From contig NZ_JAIVKL010000001.1 in NCBI RefSeq assembly GCF_020524045.1, positions 434,001 to 498,000 of the forward strand: DNA of 64,000 nucleotides. Direction: 5' to 3'. The stretch comes from Metabacillus litoralis. GTDB lineage: Bacteria > Bacillota > Bacilli > Bacillales > Bacillaceae. How positions within the stretch are numbered: the first letter of the stretch is position 1; each line of letters opens with the position of its first letter. The notes beneath the pieces were generated by a model. It was given only the letters and a program-made list of their open reading frames with translations. It was not told the DNA's origin and did not search any database. Below, piece by piece: positions 43,878 through 53,188 of this stretch. The translations under genes were made by a program, and so were the position numbers.

Positions 43878-46070
43878 CTATTGATCTTTATCTTCAGCCT
43901 TTTTCGATTTCTCAACTGTAGGCTTTTGAGAATCTAACGAAATAGTTAGTAAATCACCTTGTTTTACTATACTTCCTTTTTTAATACTTTGTTTTACGAC
44001 AAAACCTGAACCTTCCGTTTTTATTGTTAAATTTAAAAGATAACCTAGCTTCATAACATCTCTTCTAGACCAACCTTTCATATCAGGCATTTTAACAGAA
44101 TCAGAAGTTTTCAGCATCACTTTTTCATCTATAATCATTGATGTATTTGCGTCAGGGTATTGTGAGTTAATACTTGGACCCTCTCCAAGAATGACTGGTT
44201 TCAAACCTAACTTCTCAATATTAGCCGTAACCTCTTTTATGTTCTGATCTTTAAATGAAGGAAGCTTAATTCCTTGATTTAGTTCATTTGAATCATTTCC
44301 AGTTACGGTATCTGTAGGATCAATTTGCAAATATTGCAAACTATTTTTCATAACAGTATTAAAAATCTTAGATACAGGCATTGCTCCAGCCTGTCCTTCT
44401 AATTTTGGTCTTTGTACTGCAACATAAACGATTAATTCAGGATCTTCCTTTGGCGCCATTCCAAGGAATGAAAAAATATAGTTATCATGTCCTCTAAGCA
44501 CTTCACCAGAATCAGAATACATTTGTGCTGTTCCTGTTTTACCAGCTACTTGATAACCATCAATTTTAAAAAGTTTACCCGTACCCTTTTCTCCAGTTAC
44601 AACAGTTTCTAAGAGATCTAATACTTCTTTAGATGTTTTATCAGAAATCGGTTCTCCTACAATTGTTGGTTTGGTTTCCTTAACGGTTTCATTTGTATCA
44701 GTATTAACTATTTTTTCTATGACAAACGGTTTCATCATTTTCCCACCATTTGCTATTGCTGTTGCCGCTTGAATTTGTTGAATTGGCGTTACAGCTGATG
44801 CTTGTCCAAATGATGTAGAAACTTTATCACGATGAAAGGTAAAATTAAACTTACTATTAACCTCATCTGGAAGGTCAATTCCAGTCGGTTTTAAAAATCC
44901 AAAAGAATTGAGATATTGATAAAAACGATCTGTTCCTAGAAGTTTATCAGCGATAATAGAAAAGCCAACATTGGAAGAACGCTGGACTCCCTCGTTAAAC
45001 GTGATTGGTCCCCAACCGACTTTATTATGATCGTAAATATCTGGACCATCAACGGAATATGAGCCAGATTGAAAGGTTGCATTACCATTATAAACACCTT
45101 CTTCAATAGCTGATGCAAGCGTAAATATCTTCATTGTAGAACCAGGTTCATAACGAGAAGAAACAACATCATTATAATAAGAATTTATATCTCTTACATT
45201 TGGATCAAAACTTGGACGCTGACTCATCGCTAATATTTTTCCCGTTTTTGGATCTGCAACAACTCCAATAATCTTCTCAGGAGTATATTCATCTACAACC
45301 TGATTCATCGCATCTTCTAAAAAGGTTTGTATTTTTTGATCAATTGTTAAATAAACATCGTTTCCATTTTCTGGTGCAGTTATTTCATCTTTACTATTTG
45401 GTAATTTCCAGTTATATCCATCTTTTTGGTATTTCACAAATCCATCTTCTTCATGCAAATATTTATCTAATGTTTTTTCAAGGCCCATCATACCTACAGC
45501 TTCTCCATCATTCTCTTGCTTTTGAGCATACCCTATTAGATGTGATGCAAAAATACCATTTGGATAAAAGCGTTGTGTATCACGACTAAAAATAATCCCA
45601 GGAAGATCAAGCTTAGTAATCTCTTCTTTTAAACTATGGCTAATATCTCTACCTGCTACACCGAATTCTACTTGATACAAGTCTTTAGAAAGAAGCTTCT
45701 CTACTTCACTTATTTCCATATTTATTAATGGTGCTAGTTTTTGTGTTGTATCCGAGACATCCACAACATGTTGAGGTTTATCAGGGTCTGTTGTTATTTT
45801 ATCATCAAGAATGGCTACTAGCTTATATGAAGATTTATCTTCAGCAATAACATTACCTTTACGATCTAAAATCGATCCTCTTTCTGCCTCAATTGTTCTC
45901 TGGCTTTTATAAAGTTCTTCAACTTTTGCCACTAAAGCCTCTCCATGAACTGTTCCTGTTGATTGAATATAAAAGAAACGAATAAATATAATTAAGAAAA
46001 GCAACGCAAAAAAAACAGATAAAACTGCTGCTCCTCTATTCATGTTTTTATTTTTCTGAGTCAATTTCAT
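43878..46070 (-). CDS. pbpB: cell-division penicillin-binding protein 2B (PbpB)
   Basis: PBP2B is the essential septal transpeptidase. Its 730 aa include a membrane anchor (residues about 13-31), a pedestal domain, active-site motifs STMK (in EPGSTMKIF), SSN (in RSSNVGFS) and KTGTA (in GKTGTAQMY), and two C-terminal PASTA domains (from about residue 590). GAGGAGG precedes the ATG. It lies between ftsL and spoVD, the usual order. Confidence 0.96.
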   Translation of the reverse strand: MKLTQKNKNMNRGAAVLSVFFALLFLIIFIRFFYIQSTGTVHGEALVAKVEELYKSQRTIEAERGSILDRKGNVIAEDKSSYKLVAILDDKITTDPDKPQHVVDVSDTTQKLAPLINMEISEVEKLLSKDLYQVEFGVAGRDISHSLKEEITKLDLPGIIFSRDTQRFYPNGIFASHLIGYAQKQENDGEAVGMMGLEKTLDKYLHEEDGFVKYQKDGYNWKLPNSKDEITAPENGNDVYLTIDQKIQTFLEDAMNQVVDEYTPEKIIGVVADPKTGKILAMSQRPSFDPNVRDINSYYNDVVSSRYEPGSTMKIFTLASAIEEGVYNGNATFQSGSYSVDGPDIYDHNKVGWGPITFNEGVQRSSNVGFSIIADKLLGTDRFYQYLNSFGFLKPTGIDLPDEVNSKFNFTFHRDKVSTSFGQASAVTPIQQIQAATAIANGGKMMKPFVIEKIVNTDTNETVKETKPTIVGEPISDKTSKEVLDLLETVVTGEKGTGKLFKIDGYQVAGKTGTAQMYSDSGEVLRGHDNYIFSFLGMAPKEDPELIVYVAVQRPKLEGQAGAMPVSKIFNTVMKNSLQYLQIDPTDTVTGNDSNELNQGIKLPSFKDQNIKEVTANIEKLGLKPVILGEGPSINSQYPDANTSMIIDEKVMLKTSDSVKMPDMKGWSRRDVMKLGYLLNLTIKTEGSGFVVKQSIKKGSIVKQGDLLTISLDSQKPTVEKSKKAEDKDQ

Positions 46071-46127
46071 AAAAAACCTCCTCGTTAATCATACCACCCT
46101 CGTCACAATAATCCTATAATACTTTTA

Positions 46128-46167
46128 AGGGACTAAACCACTTTTTTATATAGTAGTCTAGCCCCTT
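46128..46167 (-). other. imperfect hairpin between ftsL and pbpB
   Basis: AAGGGACTAAACCAC and GTAGTCTAGCCCCTT form an imperfect stem with G-U pairs. There is no following T tract on the minus strand, so it is more likely an RNA processing or stability element than a terminator. Confidence 0.35.
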
Positions 46168-46180
46168 AAAATATGCACTA

Positions 46181-46543
46181 TTAGTTTTGTACTGTTTTAA
46201 CACTATTTTGATCTAAAGTTAAACCTAAACTTTTTGCTTTTTCCCAAATACGTTCATATGTACTTAACTCTTCAACCTGAACATGAAGGTCACTATTAAG
46301 CTTTGACTGTTCATCAATCTTAGATTCCATTTTTTGGATATCGATATTTGCTTGGTAAAGAGTATAGCTACTTGAAACAATTTTAACTGCTCCTATAACA
46401 AAAAGGCCAATGAGTAAAATAACGAGAAACTTCTCACCTAATGTTATTGTGGCTCTTCTTTTAATAATAATTGGTTCATGTTTAGGCATTTGTTGATGTT
46501 GCTCTTGTTTTTGTTGTTCTAATTTTCTTGCTAAATTACTCAT
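46181..46543 (-). CDS. ftsL: cell-division protein FtsL
   Basis: FtsL (120 aa) has a basic, Gln-rich N-terminus, one membrane segment (about residues 37-56, LVILLIGLFVIGAV) and a leucine-zipper-like extracellular coiled coil. It forms a complex with DivIB and DivIC. ATG 46543 (MSNLARKLEQ) follows AAGGAGG; seven upstream codons are excluded. Known instability of this protein in B. subtilis is not visible in the sequence. Confidence 0.94.
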   Translation of the reverse strand: MSNLARKLEQQKQEQHQQMPKHEPIIIKRRATITLGEKFLVILLIGLFVIGAVKIVSSSYTLYQANIDIQKMESKIDEQSKLNSDLHVQVEELSTYERIWEKAKSLGLTLDQNSVKTVQN

Positions 46544-46596
46544 ACGTGGAACCTCCTTAGTCAAATTTTCACATTGTGCCTTAAAATGTTAAAACT

Positions 46597-47529
46597 TTAT
46601 ATTTTTTCTATAATTCTTAATTTAGCAGAGCGCGCACGATTATTTTCCTGAAGTTCTTCTTCAGAAGGTAAAATAGGCTTTCTCGTAATTAGTTTAGCTT
46701 TCGGCTCATACCCTTTTGGAATAATGGGCATATTACGAGGTAACTCAGGTGGTGTTGCTGCTTCCTTAAATGCTGATTTACAAATTCGATCTTCAAGAGA
46801 ATGAAAGGTAATCACACTAACTCTTCCAGTAGGCTTTAACAAATCAATGGATTGTTCAATAGCTTCTTCAAATACTTTCAATTCATCATTAACAGCAATT
46901 CGTATAGCTTGGAATATCCTTTTAGCAGGATGACCACCTTTTCTTCTAGCTGGAGCTGGTATCGCATCCTTAATGATTTCAACTAATTCTCCGGTTGTTT
47001 TTATTGGATGAGCTTCACGTTGTGCCTCAATTTTTCTCGCAATTTGCTTAGAAAATTTTTCCTCGCCATATCTAAAGAAAATTTTTACTAAAGCTTCATA
47101 TGACCAGTTATTGACAACTTCAAAAGCAGATACTTCCGAGTCCTGATCCATTCTCATATCTAGTGGTGCATCATGGTGATAACTAAATCCTCGCTCAGGT
47201 GTATCAAGCTGTGGTGAAGAAACTCCTAAATCAAAAATAATTCCATCCACCTTATCTACACCTAAATTTTGTAACTCCTCAGCTAAATAGCGGAAATTAC
47301 TTTTAACAAATGTAACTTTTCCATCATAATTAGATAATCTCTCTTTTGCATTAGCTAATGCAACATCATCTTGATCAAATGCATATAAATGACCCTTTTC
47401 AGATAACTTTGATAGCAGATAGCTGCTATGGCCCGCTCCACCTAATGTACAGTCGACGTATGTACCATCTTCTTTCACATTTAAGCCGTCAACAGTTTCC
47501 TTTAGTAAAACAGTTGTATGTTTAAACAT
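46597..47529 (-). CDS. rsmH: 16S rRNA (cytosine-N4)-methyltransferase RsmH (MraW)
   Basis: RsmH methylates C1402 of 16S rRNA at N4. The SAM-binding motif [10 protein letters not shown] lies near residue 30, the catalytic region has [11 protein letters not shown], and [16 protein letters not shown] follows. ATG 47529 (310 aa) follows AAGGTGG; four upstream codons are excluded. It is the second gene of the dcw cluster after mraZ. Confidence 0.96.
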   Translation of the reverse strand: MFKHTTVLLKETVDGLNVKEDGTYVDCTLGGAGHSSYLLSKLSEKGHLYAFDQDDVALANAKERLSNYDGKVTFVKSNFRYLAEELQNLGVDKVDGIIFDLGVSSPQLDTPERGFSYHHDAPLDMRMDQDSEVSAFEVVNNWSYEALVKIFFRYGEEKFSKQIARKIEAQREAHPIKTTGELVEIIKDAIPAPARRKGGHPAKRIFQAIRIAVNDELKVFEEAIEQSIDLLKPTGRVSVITFHSLEDRICKSAFKEAATPPELPRNMPIIPKGYEPKAKLITRKPILPSEEELQENNRARSAKLRIIEKI

Positions 47530-47600
47530 AAGTTGTACCACCTTTTCAAATCATTTCTATTAGCTTGTCCACTTTAGTTTATATTTTGCTTAAGTGAAGA

Positions 47601-48032
47601 TTATATATCAAAATCAATCATATTTTCCGCAATCTCTTCAAAAGAATCTTCTTGTTCAGCAACATACTTTTCCCAAATAGACTTACTCCATAGTTCTATC
47701 CGATTTGAAACGCCGATTACAACACATTCTTTTTCTAGTTTTGCATACTGCAAAAGTGGTGTAGCAATATTAACACGACCTTGTTTATCTAATTCACATT
47801 CAGTCGCGCCAGAAAAGAAGAAACGAGTAAATGCACGTGCATCCTTCTTTGTTAATGGGAGAGCTTTCAGTTTATCTTCGATTGTTTTCCACTCACTCAT
47901 CGGGTAACCAAATAAGCATTGATCCAATCCTCTAGTCAATACGAAGGCTTCACCTAATCCTTCTCGAAATTTAGATGGGACAATCATTCTGCCTTTTAAA
48001 TCGATGGTGTGTTGGTATTCTCCCATAAACAT
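47601..48032 (-). CDS. mraZ: dcw-cluster regulator MraZ
   Basis: MraZ is a small transcription regulator (143 aa) with two SpoVT/AbrB-like beta-barrel repeats; each carries a conserved DxKGR or DKQGR motif ([13 protein letters not shown] and [14 protein letters not shown]). It forms multimeric rings and binds decamer repeats in front of mraZ; matching repeats are visible here at 48045-48090. ATG 48032 follows GGGGG; upstream ATGs in the open frame are too close to it. Confidence 0.95.
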   Translation of the reverse strand: MFMGEYQHTIDLKGRMIVPSKFREGLGEAFVLTRGLDQCLFGYPMSEWKTIEDKLKALPLTKKDARAFTRFFFSGATECELDKQGRVNIATPLLQYAKLEKECVVIGVSNRIELWSKSIWEKYVAEQEDSFEEIAENMIDFDI

Positions 48033-48044
48033 GCTCATTGCCCC

Positions 48045-48090
48045 CACTTTCTCTCCTTAACTCACCACTTCCCCCCACTTATCTCCACTT
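48045..48090 (-). promoter_or_regulatory. candidate MraZ operator (decamer direct repeats)
   Basis: The core AAGTGG is repeated on the minus strand at exact 10-bp steps (plus-strand CACTT at 48066, 48076 and 48086), with a fourth copy at 48045. MraZ proteins of other bacteria bind TGGGN-type direct repeats at 10-bp spacing in front of their own gene. The stretch sits just upstream of the mraZ ribosome site. Confidence 0.6.
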
Positions 48091-48117
48091 CCTATTTTAC
48101 ATTTGTTTTCACAAAAA

Positions 48118-48146
48118 AAAAACCCTGTAATAACAGGATTTTTAAA
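48118..48146 (-). terminator. terminator of bshC
   Basis: CCTGT (48124-48128) and ACAGG (48133-48137) close a short stem with flanking A-T pairs; on the minus strand a T-run of 10 follows. It separates bshC from the dcw promoter. Confidence 0.65.
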
Positions 48147-48156
48147 ATAATTTCAT

Positions 48157-49785
48157 TTATAATTTGACAATTTTATGCTTTTCATTAAAAGAATATGACA
48201 AGTTCAGCAAATCTCTTACAAAATTTGGACCAAATCTGTTTAAATAGTAATAAATATTCCACACTCTTTCTTGTGGTTGTTGATTTGGCGCAAGTGAGAT
48301 TTCAATTGATTTATATTTCTTTAATTGAACATAATGTTGTTGTTTTTTACGTTTTTCTACACTTTTCAGTAGGAAATCAAGATGATCTTGGATAAAAGCT
48401 CCATTTTTCTGCAGCATTGGATCTAAGCTTGGATCCACTTTTACAGCTGCTTTCACAAGCCTCGAATGGATTTCAGATATTTCTTCCTTTGCTTGATTAA
48501 CAATTTTTTCTATATCGATAGGTGTAACTGCATCTAAATAAGTTTTCATCGCATCTTCGATACCACTAAGAAGAAGATTTTCAAGTGATACCCCAGTTTC
48601 CCCCATATTTCTGTCAATGGATCTCTCAAGTAAAGTTATTTGTAATCTCGGCATAACTGGTGGCATTTCCATATCCATCAACGAGAATGTTTTTCTTAAC
48701 TCAGCCCAATATGTTACCTCTCCTGGACCTGCAATAAAAGCAAGTGTTGGAAATAAGAATTCTTGCATTAACGGCCTTGTCACAACATTATTACTTAATT
48801 TTTCTGGGTTAGTTTCAATGATGTCAATTAATTTAGCATAAGATAAACTCAGATTTAAATCTGGTACGAAAAACTCTCCATTCTTATCACGTTCTATTAG
48901 AAAGCGCTCTCCTTGATGATGATAAAATAAATTTGCACTGTTTTTAGCCATCTCTATAATTGGAGAATAATCTCGATTACGCATTTCTTTCTGTTGTTCA
49001 ACGACAGCATTATAAATAGATTGATTTTTTTCTAAGATTAAGCGAAAACATTTTTTTTCTAACTTTCTTAGTTCTGGATCTCCTGAGTTAATCAAAACCA
49101 ACCCTTCATCATGAAACAAATTCATGATCACCTTTTCAAAAAATTGAACATAAGTTTCAGATTCTTTAACGTTAGATACTAACTGTTGAATTAATTGATT
49201 AGAGAAGTCTGTTTCACCATAAACTTCAAAAATTTGTTCAATCCATTCAATTGCTTTTTTATGATTAAGTGGCAATTCTGATACAGATTGTTTTTTAAAT
49301 GAAGAATCCTTTATCACATGTTTTTTAGGCATGCTATTTTTATTGATAAAGATATGATTGATTTCAGCAAAATCATGATCCTCACCCGCTATCCAAAACA
49401 CTGGAATAACTGGCACTCCAAGTTTTTCTTCTTGTTCTCTAGCTAGGACAATGATTGATATTATTTTATGTATTGTGTATAACGGACCTGTTAAAAGACC
49501 TGCTTGTTGACCACCTATGACAACAACACTATCAGGATTCTTCAATTTTTCAATATTCTCCAAAGTTCTATGATGACCAGATAAATATTGATTAGTGTAT
49601 TTTTTTAAATATGAGGATAGTTCATTACGCTGAAAGGAGCGATTTTTTATATCCACAGCTCTTCTTTGAACGTAATCTTCAGAATGAATATCATAATCAA
49701 AATAAGTTTCATCCTTCATTTTATATTCCATTAAGTCATTTACAAATGAATTCGAAGAGCGCAGGGAGAGTTCAACAATCTCCAT
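48157..49785 (-). CDS. bshC: bacillithiol biosynthesis cysteine-adding enzyme BshC (YllA)
   Basis: BshC (542 aa) adds cysteine to glucosaminyl-malate in bacillithiol synthesis. The N-terminal Rossmann-like core has VVVIGGQQAGLLTGPLYT and the HIGH-like segment WIAGEDHDFAE; a coiled-coil region lies near the C-terminus. AAAGGAAG precedes the ATG. It is the conserved neighbour of mraZ in Bacillus. Confidence 0.93.
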   Translation of the reverse strand: MEIVELSLRSSNSFVNDLMEYKMKDETYFDYDIHSEDYVQRRAVDIKNRSFQRNELSSYLKKYTNQYLSGHHRTLENIEKLKNPDSVVVIGGQQAGLLTGPLYTIHKIISIIVLAREQEEKLGVPVIPVFWIAGEDHDFAEINHIFINKNSMPKKHVIKDSSFKKQSVSELPLNHKKAIEWIEQIFEVYGETDFSNQLIQQLVSNVKESETYVQFFEKVIMNLFHDEGLVLINSGDPELRKLEKKCFRLILEKNQSIYNAVVEQQKEMRNRDYSPIIEMAKNSANLFYHHQGERFLIERDKNGEFFVPDLNLSLSYAKLIDIIETNPEKLSNNVVTRPLMQEFLFPTLAFIAGPGEVTYWAELRKTFSLMDMEMPPVMPRLQITLLERSIDRNMGETGVSLENLLLSGIEDAMKTYLDAVTPIDIEKIVNQAKEEISEIHSRLVKAAVKVDPSLDPMLQKNGAFIQDHLDFLLKSVEKRKKQQHYVQLKKYKSIEISLAPNQQPQERVWNIYYYLNRFGPNFVRDLLNLSYSFNEKHKIVKL

Positions 49786-50214
49786 ATAGTAACTTCCTTT
49801 CTAGATTCAAATCTAATAATTGAGCAGCAAAATGTAACAAACACTATTTCCTTTTCTTGCTATTATTGAGCTTTTAATAAATTTGCTGTATTTGTAAACT
49901 TTATTTCTATAATCAACACTATGTACTTAAGATATCTTTATTGAGTGATTATTCCTTATGAAATGAAAACAAGTTTCCAATGCATAATTAAGGTAATTAG
50001 CAATATTTTTTAGAAAACAGCGATTATTACTCAATTCATAAGAGGTAGTTTTCCTTCAAAAAGGTATGTAGCACTTGCTAAGCATTCCATTCTGTTAGAG
50101 AGAGAATAAGTGCAAATTTATGAATTCTTCATTCAATCAGATATATTTTTTATATCAAATTAGAGTATAGCATTAATACGTAAGAAACAAAAAAACTTTG
50201 CTTAACCTTCCTTT
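49786..50214. other. DUF3397-bshC intergenic region
   Basis: These 429 bases have no gene. A degenerate MITE-A copy is suspected at about 49881-50020 (TTTGCTGTATTTGTAAAC on the left, ATTAGCAATATTTTTTAG on the right). Outside it I see nothing definite. Confidence 0.5.
49881..50020 (-). repeat. degenerate MITE-A copy
   Basis: The order of remnants TTTGTAAACTTTATT, TATGAAATGAAAACA, GCATAATTAAGGTAATTAG and CAATATTTTTTAGAAAA follows MITE-A in reverse orientation, but the central GAAGAAAAGATG box is lost and no target duplication is seen. Confidence 0.45.
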
Positions 50215-50607
50215 TTATATAGTTAATGTGTTCTTAATAATTCCTTCTGCTATCCCATAAAGTGTTAAAACAAGGTAACTTATAAAAAAAACGAAAAACG
50301 ACACTCTCCAGACCTTTTTCGATGCTGATGCTATAGAAGGCACCTTTTTCTTTTTATAATCAAGATAATAAAAAAGAACCATAAGTCCTATTAATGCTAA
50401 TATAATATATAAAAGAAACGACTTCTCAAAAATAACTACAAGATGGAAATGAACAGATGCAATAAAAATAATAGTTGTTAAGTCTGCTGTCCATAGAATT
50501 GTTTTTCTATTATTTCTTACTATATAACGTATGATAAAATACATAATAATCATACTTACTAAAGGTAGGGTAATAGCTATTGATAAAACCCATCTAAAAA
50601 CGTCCAT
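50215..50607 (-). CDS. DUF3397 family membrane protein
   Basis: This 130-aa protein has four hydrophobic segments (about residues 6-28, 38-60, 65-85 and 100-122) and a KKKK-rich loop. It belongs to the DUF3397 family, found between panE-like and bshC genes in many bacilli. AGGGGGG lies directly upstream. The function is unknown. Confidence 0.8.
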   Translation of the reverse strand: MDVFRWVLSIAITLPLVSMIIMYFIIRYIVRNNRKTILWTADLTTIIFIASVHFHLVVIFEKSFLLYIILALIGLMVLFYYLDYKKKKVPSIASASKKVWRVSFFVFFISYLVLTLYGIAEGIIKNTLTI

Positions 50608-50622
50608 ATAACCCCCCCTTAA

Positions 50623-51495
50623 TTATTCTTCTATTCCTTTTATTGCTTGATACAAAAATCTAATATATGGAATATCTTTATTCTGTGCATTGTCAATTAA
50701 ATAACCTAATATTGAGTCAATTTCTGTTTGATTCCCTTGTTGTAGATCTTTATACATTGACGATATATTTTCTGCCGTATTTTCACATATTTTTTGTACA
50801 TGTAACCAAAGTTCATCTACATCTGATTCACCTAAAACATGAACAACCTCAAGAAACAGTTCATGAAATAACTTATTGAAATAGGGTTCATTAATTAGCG
50901 CACCATTTTTCACTCTTAATAAGGAAGTTAATGGATTAATTGTCGCATTAACAATTAATTTTTCTTTCAGCATTTTCTCCCATTCGGGATATAATTTAAT
51001 TGAGAACAGCGGGTGTTGATGCTCAATAATTTGTTGGATCGATTTTATATCTGTTTGATTATTAAATAAAGCGAGTTTAGTTAAACCAATACCTGTATGT
51101 TGGACAGTTGTTTCATTCATTTTTAATGCCCCATGCTCAGATATACCTAATATAATTTGATGATGAGATATTTCAGATAGTAGCTCTAAATGACCCATTC
51201 CATTTTGTAAAAAAAGAATGATTTTAGCTGGTGTCGATTTTAATATTTCGATAATATCTTTTAATTGGTATTGTTTAACAGTTACAATTAAGAATTGTTC
51301 ATTATATTTCCTAGCAGCACTAGCATGGATGTTTCTATGATATTGGTTATTATCTCGATGTATAGTCAGTCCATTATTATTTAATGAGTCAGCTTGAGCT
51401 ACTTTGTTTGTATAAAGAGTGATAGAATAATTTTTCGAGAGGTAATAACTATATAATAAACCTAACGAACCAGCTCCGATTACTCCAATATCCAT
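50623..51495 (-). CDS. panE: 2-dehydropantoate 2-reductase family protein (PanE/YlbQ)
   Basis: The N-terminal NADP-binding motif GVIGAGSLGLLYSYYL and the C-terminal ketopantoate reductase domain (about residues 165-290) identify the PanE/ApbA family (290 aa). The lysine/asparagine region EKLIVNATINPLTSLL matches the catalytic site. I prefer ATG 51495, because the AGGTGG ribosome site is too close to the ATG at 51501. It may have a paralogue elsewhere that serves pantothenate synthesis. Confidence 0.88.
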   Translation of the reverse strand: MDIGVIGAGSLGLLYSYYLSKNYSITLYTNKVAQADSLNNNGLTIHRDNNQYHRNIHASAARKYNEQFLIVTVKQYQLKDIIEILKSTPAKIILFLQNGMGHLELLSEISHHQIILGISEHGALKMNETTVQHTGIGLTKLALFNNQTDIKSIQQIIEHQHPLFSIKLYPEWEKMLKEKLIVNATINPLTSLLRVKNGALINEPYFNKLFHELFLEVVHVLGESDVDELWLHVQKICENTAENISSMYKDLQQGNQTEIDSILGYLIDNAQNKDIPYIRFLYQAIKGIEE

Positions 51496-51778
51496 ATTCA
51501 TTCCACCTACTAGTAAATTTTACCTACAATCTTTCCGCACTTCTTATAAAATAATTCATCTCACATTATCATATCAAAATGAGACCAATATCACTATAAT
51601 TTTGCCTATATTTTCTAATTGCTTGCTAGAATTATTTAATTATTATGATGAATGAAAACGGTAACTAAATGATACCACTCCACTCTTTCTACATGCTATA
51701 ATAATTGTAAAGTAATCAAGATGATAACAACCAAAATTTACTACACAATAAATATTAATTAGATGCAACAAGGGGGAA

Positions 51779-52249
51779 TTGACCATTTTAAAAGTTCAAA
51801 GGTTATTAGTAAATTATAAAACATTAGAGGAATTTAAGAAATTTAGAGAATATGGAATTCAAGAGCTTTCAATGCTTGAAGATCTCCAGTCTAATATCAT
51901 TGAAAACGACAGTGATTCACCATTCTATGGAGTTTACTATGGTGACAAACTGGTAGCGAGGATGAGTCTTTATCGAGTTGATAAAAACTTTGATCAATAC
52001 TTTAATCCTAAACAAGATTTTTTAGAACTTTGGAAGCTTGAGGTTTTACCGAATTACCAAGGAAAAGGTTATGGTAAAGCACTTGTTGATTATGCCAAAG
52101 CTTTCAACCTCCCCATTAAAACGAATCCACGTGTAAAGTCAGGAGATTTTTGGTCAAAAATGCAATTTGAGCCCGTTAAATACGATATGGATCGTGATAA
52201 AGGTGAAAATCCATTAGTTTGGTATCCAACTGGAGTAACTGAACAATAA
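51779..52249 (+). CDS. ylbP: GNAT-family N-acetyltransferase YlbP
   Basis: YlbP (about 156 aa) is a GNAT acetyltransferase with the acetyl-CoA loop VLPNYQGKGYGKALVD near residue 85. The whole protein matches B. subtilis YlbP closely (e.g. IENDSDSPFYGVYYGDKLVARMSLY). The start is uncertain: TTG 51779 has AGGGGG only 3-4 bases away; the homologous start aligns near ATT 51785. TATAAT at 51697-51702 may be its -10 box. Confidence 0.88.
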   Translation: MTILKVQRLLVNYKTLEEFKKFREYGIQELSMLEDLQSNIIENDSDSPFYGVYYGDKLVARMSLYRVDKNFDQYFNPKQDFLELWKLEVLPNYQGKGYGKALVDYAKAFNLPIKTNPRVKSGDFWSKMQFEPVKYDMDRDKGENPLVWYPTGVTEQ

Positions 52250-52262
52250 ATAAAAGTATGGA

Positions 52263-52314
52263 AAAAGCGACATATAAGTAGTTGATAAACATTCAACTAT
52301 TTATGTGTCGCTTT
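52263..52314. terminator. hairpin terminator between ylbP and the RsfA-like gene
   Basis: AAAGCGACATATAA pairs with TTATGTGTCGCTTT (G-U allowed), and an internal pairing GTTGA/TCAAC sharpens the loop. It serves ylbP and may help the convergent RsfA-like gene. Confidence 0.7.
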
Positions 52315-52371
52315 AACAAGTTTTAAATTCCTTCATTTTACAAGTTAATATATTAGATTATTTATTACTCT

Positions 52372-53016
52372 TTATTTTTCCACTCTAGCTAAATTACCGT
52401 TTTTATCCATTTGGAAATTCACTTTTCTATTTCTTTCATCTTCTTGTAGAATAACCATCTTTCTAACTCGATCCATAATTTCAATTAGTGCATGGTAATC
52501 AGCTTCAATTACTTGCAAATTCTGTGTTAACGCAGTTTTTTCTTGCTTAAGTTTTTGAATAGTCTCCTTTAAATCAATAATTTCAGTTGATAAACGTTTA
52601 TTTTCTTCTTGAATTTCATTTATTGCAGGTGCCTCTTCATATTGTTTAAGAAATGTAATTAATTCCTTAATTGTGTTTGTATTTTGATTTTGATTGCCAT
52701 TTTTTTCGTTAGAAGTTTCTGTTACTTGTTGCACTTTTTTAGCAAAGTCTTGTTGTTCTGTTTGTTGTTCTTGTTCTGAAGTGAAAGATCTTAATTCTTT
52801 TCGTTGTTTTTTTGCAACCTCAATGCCAGTTTTATATTGTTTACGAACATGTGAGTTCCATCTAAATCCACACGCTGCCGCAGTTCTTGATAAGTTTCTG
52901 CCAACTTCTTCAAATGCTGCAAGTTGTGTTGCGCCTTCTCTAATATGCCTCAACACCACCTCAGCTAATAATAAATCCTCATCATGAGTCCAAGCATCTT
53001 GTCGTGTAGTAGTCAT
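52372..53016 (-). CDS. ylbO: RsfA-family transcription factor (YlbO)
   Basis: The N-terminal Myb/SANT-like domain [20 protein letters not shown]... [12 protein letters not shown] (residues about 7-65) is the RsfA DNA-binding domain, followed by a Gln-rich linker and a coiled coil (about 130-190) near the C-terminus. RsfA-family members fine-tune forespore transcription. Its place between the crotonase and ylbP matches ylbO of B. subtilis. The length is 214 aa. Confidence 0.9.
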   Translation of the reverse strand: MTTTRQDAWTHDEDLLLAEVVLRHIREGATQLAAFEEVGRNLSRTAAACGFRWNSHVRKQYKTGIEVAKKQRKELRSFTSEQEQQTEQQDFAKKVQQVTETSNEKNGNQNQNTNTIKELITFLKQYEEAPAINEIQEENKRLSTEIIDLKETIQKLKQEKTALTQNLQVIEADYHALIEIMDRVRKMVILQEDERNRKVNFQMDKNGNLARVEK

Positions 53017-53188
53017 CTTTCATACCTCCAATAGTCACTTTTTATCTATACATATGCAGCTACTAGAATAGATAGACTAATTACACTCTATTACTTTTAT
53101 AAAAGTATTTTCTATTTGTACAAAAACATGATTATCCACAAGATACCTTTTACAAGAAGGAGACTAACATTATTATTAACTCTGTCAT

